Shown here: one piece after another, positions 6,284 to 10,254 of the stretch
How positions within the stretch are numbered: the first letter of the stretch is position 1
Layout: each line of letters starts with the position of its first letter
Assembly: GCA_023396625.1 (NCBI GenBank)
Contig: JAEWVY010000379.1
Span: forward strand, 1 to 10,254
Source of the DNA: Pseudomonadota bacterium
Lineage (GTDB): Bacteria; Pseudomonadota; Gammaproteobacteria; Burkholderiales; Burkholderiaceae_C
DNA: 10,254 nucleotides
Direction: 5' to 3'
The notes under the pieces: generated by a model
Told to the model about the DNA's origin: nothing
Seen by the model: the letters and a program-made list of their open reading frames with translations, nothing else
The model's database searches: none
Made by a program: the position numbers and the translations under genes

Positions 6284-7051
6284 ATGTGGCAAGAACTGCT
6301 TCAGGCCTCGCACCCGGCCAGCCCCGTTGCACGAGGCGATGAACTCAAGCCGCGGACCCTGACCGAGCGTGCCTACCGCGCCCTGCGCCGCGACATCGTC
6401 CTTGGCGACCTGCAACCCGGTCAGCGCTTGCGTGTCGAACATCTCAAGGAAGACTACGACGTCGGCGCCGGCACGCTTCGGGAGGCTCTGGCGCTGCTGG
6501 TGTCCGACGCACTGGTGACGGTAGAGGGGCAGCGCGGCTACCGAGTGAGCGCTATCTCGCTGGATGACCTGCGAGACCTCACCGACACACGCGTGAAGCT
6601 CGAAACCGAGGCGCTTCGTCAGTCGATCCGGCTGGGGGACGGGCCTTGGGAGGTGGCGGTGCGCGAGGCATTCGCACAGCTGAGCGAGGTCGAAGCAGAT
6701 GGCGTTGCCAGCGACCCGGCGCAGTGGGAACGCGCCAACCGACGATTTCATGAAACCCTGATTGCCGGGTACAGCTCGCCCTGGACGCGACGTTTGCTGG
6801 ACATCCTCTATCGCCATGGCGAGCGCTACCGGCATGTGGCGATCCAGTTGGGCGCGACCCAGACCATTGAACGCGACGTACACGACGAGCATGTCCATAT
6901 CTACCGTGCCGCGCTGGCACGCCAGGAGGCGCGCGCCGCGCTGGCGCTGGAGGCCCACATCCGGCTCACCTGTGACCTCTTGATCCAGCACGCTGCCGAG
7001 TTGCAGGTGGCCACGCCGCGCAGGCGAGCCGATGCGGCCCTTCCTGGCTGA
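6284..7051 (+). CDS. GntR-family (FadR/FCD subfamily) regulator next to dmpR
   Basis: This is a DNA-binding transcriptional regulator of 255 residues. The N-terminal winged helix-turn-helix spans about residues 25-90 (LTERAYRALRRDIVLGDLQPG opens it) and the C-terminal FCD ligand-binding domain about 95-235. The expected FCD metal-site positions are N152-x3-H156, H203 and H225; the first is Asn where many relatives have Asp. The ATG at 6284 is preferred, 8 nt after the dmpR stop; a TTG at 6272 overlapping that stop is possible. The tight junction implies co-transcription and perhaps translational coupling with dmpR. In Comamonas testosteroni TA441 a GntR-type repressor, AphS, silences the phenol genes. 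A similar repressor role here is plausible but inferred; the effector is unknown. Confidence 0.88.
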   Translation: MWQELLQASHPASPVARGDELKPRTLTERAYRALRRDIVLGDLQPGQRLRVEHLKEDYDVGAGTLREALALLVSDALVTVEGQRGYRVSAISLDDLRDLTDTRVKLETEALRQSIRLGDGPWEVAVREAFAQLSEVEADGVASDPAQWERANRRFHETLIAGYSSPWTRRLLDILYRHGERYRHVAIQLGATQTIERDVHDEHVHIYRAALARQEARAALALEAHIRLTCDLLIQHAAELQVATPRRRADAALPG

Positions 7052-7065
7052 GGCGCCGCCCAGGT

Positions 7066-7078
7066 TCCTTTCAAAGGA
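7066..7078. repeat. Short palindrome between convergent regulator genes
   Basis: TCCTTT-C-AAAGGA is a 13-bp near-perfect palindrome in the 87-bp gap between the two converging gntR genes. A pyrimidine-rich stretch (7086-7095) follows on the plus strand. It could be part of a weak bidirectional terminator or a protein-binding site. The arms are too close for a stable RNA hairpin beyond 5 bp, and there is no clean T-run. Confidence 0.3.
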
Positions 7079-7138
7079 TAGGGACTTCCTTCTTTGGCTG
7101 GACCATCGCGCGTCAGCGTTCCCGCGGTGCGCGGCAGC

Positions 7139-7864
7139 TCAGCGCGGGGTGTGCGGTCCGCCCTGACGCGCCAGGTGCACCTGATGCAGCGTGATCTTGC
7201 GGACCTCGGCCTGGCTGGTCTCGATGTGCGCGCGCAGCAGCATCGCGGCCTGGTCGCCGCGCTTGCGCTGGATGGCCCTGAGGATTTCCGCGTGTTCATC
7301 GTAGGTGGCGTCGATGCGCGCCTGCTTGGTGAAGTCCAGCCGGCGGATGATCCGGATGCGCTCGGTCACGTCGCGGTGCACGCGGGCCATCTCGGCGTTG
7401 CCAGCGGCAGTGACCAGGGCGCAATGAAAGGCTTCGTCCTGCTGGCCGACTTGCGCCGTGTCGGTGCAGCGCGCTGCGGGGGGCACCAGCCAGAACGTGG
7501 CCAGCTGCGCCAGCAGGGCGTGGTCCACGCGGTCACCGCTGGCGCACAGGCGATGCGCGGCAGTGGTCTCCAGCACCATGCGCAGGTCGTACAACTGCTC
7601 GAACTGGTCGAAATCGAAGGGCAGCACGCGCCAGCCACTGCGAAACAACACCTCGACATAGCCCTCCTGTCGCAGCTGCGTGAGCGCCTGGCGCACGGGC
7701 GTGCGTGACACACCGAGGCGTTCGCAGATTTCGTTCTCGGTGAAGCGGTCGCCGGGGACCAGCTTGAACTCGGCCACGTCGCGCTTGAGCTGGGCGTACA
7801 CCTCGTCGGCGCGCGAGCGGTGTGCGGGGGCGCGGGTGGGGGGGTGGGGAGCAGCGGTGTGCAC
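7139..7864 (-). CDS. GntR-family (FadR/FCD subfamily) regulator of the ABC/amidohydrolase unit
   Basis: This is a transcriptional regulator of 241 residues. The winged helix-turn-helix is at about residues 17-82, with the recognition segment CERLGVSRTPVRQALTQL (47-64). The FCD domain is at about 88-228 and has a complete metal-site set D143-x3-H147, H191, H213. The start is a GTG at 7864; a TAG stop four codons upstream excludes a longer form, and there is no clear ribosome site. It is transcribed after the amidohydrolase gene, whose stop lies 9 nt upstream in the same frame, so it is most likely the unit's local repressor responding to the imported substrate or its product. That role is inference from position. 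It converges with the other gntR gene, and the two proteins share only family features, so they are not a recent duplication. Confidence 0.88.
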   Translation of the reverse strand: MHTAAPHPPTRAPAHRSRADEVYAQLKRDVAEFKLVPGDRFTENEICERLGVSRTPVRQALTQLRQEGYVEVLFRSGWRVLPFDFDQFEQLYDLRMVLETTAAHRLCASGDRVDHALLAQLATFWLVPPAARCTDTAQVGQQDEAFHCALVTAAGNAEMARVHRDVTERIRIIRRLDFTKQARIDATYDEHAEILRAIQRKRGDQAAMLLRAHIETSQAEVRKITLHQVHLARQGGPHTPR

Positions 7865-7873
7865 GGGGACACT

Positions 7874-8572
7874 CTAGCAGTTCGCGGCTTCCGGCGGCCT
7901 GTCGTGGGGGGCCGCCAGAGCGGCCAGCAGCGCGGCGCTCGGCGCGGTCCATCCGACAATGGCGCCTTGGGCACGTGTCATGGCGAGGGTGGCGGCCTTG
8001 AACGCGGGGAAGTAGCTCTCGGTGCAATCCTCGAGCAGCAGGCCTTCGTAGCCGCGGTCGTTGGCCTCGCGCATGCTGGTCTGCACGCAGACTTCGGTGG
8101 TCACGCCCATGAAGATCAGGTGGGTGATGCCGCGCGCCTGCAGCAGCGCCTGCAGCGGCGTGGCGTGGAAGGCCCCTTTGCCGGGCTTGTCGATGACGAT
8201 CTCCCCCGCCATGGGGGCGAGCTCGGGAATGATCTGGTTGCCGGGCTCGCCAGCCACCAGAATGCGCCCCATGGGCCCCAGGTCGCCGATGCGCAAGGCC
8301 GGGTGGCCGCGCTCGCGCTTGGCGCGTGGGCAGTCGGACAGGTCGGGCCGGTGCGCTTCCCGGGTGTGGACCACCAGGCCACCGGCCGCGCGCCAGGCCG
8401 CCAGCACGCGCTGGCAGGCGGGCACGATGGCCGCGAGCAGCGACACGTCGTTGCCCAGGCTGGCGCCGAAGCCGCCGGGCTCGATGAAGTCGCGCTGCAT
8501 GTCGATGATGACCAGGGCGGTGGACGTCAGGTCGAAGGGATAGGGAAAGGGCGTCGCGGCGAGGTGCATCAT
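7874..8572 (-). CDS. Isochorismatase-family cysteine hydrolase, biuret-hydrolase-like
   Basis: This is a cytoplasmic amidohydrolase of 232 residues with the cysteine-hydrolase triad D24 (in VIIDMQRDF), K129 (in IDKPGKGAF) and C162 (in GVTTEVCVQTSMREANDRGY, which also carries the oxyanion region). Segments such as HTREAHRPDLSD, GRILVAGEPGNQIIPEL and IDKPGKGAFHAT closely resemble those I recall for rhizobial biuret amidohydrolase (BiuH), with spacing between the triad residues agreeing apart from one residue. Biuret or a related ureide or carbamoyl compound is therefore the best guess for substrate. Other family members (RutB, nicotinamidase, N-carbamoylsarcosine amidase) remain possible. I start at the double ATG (8572) rather than the ATG at 8668, because the extra residues are low-complexity and overlap the ABC gene. 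No strong ribosome site is visible. It lies 58 nt after the ABC gene and 9 nt before gntR. Confidence 0.85.
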   Translation of the reverse strand: MMHLAATPFPYPFDLTSTALVIIDMQRDFIEPGGFGASLGNDVSLLAAIVPACQRVLAAWRAAGGLVVHTREAHRPDLSDCPRAKRERGHPALRIGDLGPMGRILVAGEPGNQIIPELAPMAGEIVIDKPGKGAFHATPLQALLQARGITHLIFMGVTTEVCVQTSMREANDRGYEGLLLEDCTESYFPAFKAATLAMTRAQGAIVGWTAPSAALLAALAAPHDRPPEAANC

Positions 8573-8630
8573 GGTCTGTGCCCGGCGGGGAGTTGGTGTC
8601 GACGGGTTGCTTGCAGGGCCGGGACGGACG

Positions 8631-10196
<1,566 letters not shown>

Positions 10197-10226
10197 GCGT
10201 GGGCTCCCGGGTTCGCGCCGGCCGCC

Positions 10227-10254
10227 TCAGGCGCCGAGCGCCTCGATCAGCTGG
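10227..10254 (-). CDS. C-terminal end of an upstream gene (partial, unidentified)
   Basis: On the minus strand the frame reads QLIEALGA then TGA (10227-10229), 30 nt before the ABC ATPase start, in the same direction. The short spacing suggests an operon partner, for example a binding protein, permease or second hydrolase. Eight residues do not allow identification, and the call rests on position and the in-frame stop alone. Confidence 0.4.

Noticed and set aside
7122..7134. CCGCG-GTG-CGCGG stem as terminator of the minus-strand gntR
   Set aside because: Only 5 bp of stem, a 3-nt loop and no T-run after it on the minus strand.

Overview
The window is GC-rich, densely coded DNA from a proteobacterium, most likely a betaproteobacterium of the Burkholderiales (Comamonadaceae type). 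I infer this from the codon bias, the TTG/GTG starts and the resemblance of the genes to Comamonas/Variovorax-type phenol clusters. No taxonomic marker gene is present. It holds two adjacent catabolic modules, each with its own regulators. I see no RNA gene, insertion sequence or CRISPR array.

Left module (about 1-4595): a minus-strand operon in the order dmpK-L-M-N-O-P encodes a multicomponent phenol hydroxylase. DmpK is the assembly factor, DmpL and DmpN the oxygenase core, DmpM the effector protein, DmpO the small third hydroxylase subunit, and DmpP the flavin/iron-sulfur reductase. The window edge cuts dmpP. Together they convert phenol to catechol with NADH and O2. Genes for catechol cleavage would be expected beyond the left edge but are not visible.

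The 330-bp divergent region (4266-4595) carries the control layout expected for a DmpR/XylR system: a -24/-12 sigma-54 promoter facing dmpK, an IHF-like site, and an upstream palindrome with a weaker second copy three helical turns away.

Central regulators (4596-7864): a plus-strand dmpR-type sigma-54 activator keeps the phenol-sensing and zinc residues. It is followed after 8 bp by a GntR/FCD regulator gene. This is reminiscent of the GntR-type repressor AphS known in Comamonas phenol clusters. A second, convergent GntR/FCD gene belongs to the right-hand module.

Right module (7139-10254): a minus-strand transcription unit runs from the tail of an unidentified gene, through a double-domain ABC ATPase of the nucleoside/BMP (YufO-like) importer type and a biuret-hydrolase-like cysteine amidohydrolase, to the GntR regulator. 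I infer import and hydrolysis of a ureide- or biuret-like nitrogen compound under GntR control. Permeases and binding protein are not in the window.

The core genes are known families. The parts worth a second look are the regulatory details: a leaderless-like dmpK start, the dmpR-gntR pairing, an unexplained 11-bp direct repeat in the divergent region, an in-frame amidase/regulator junction, and an AT-rich insert in the ABC linker.
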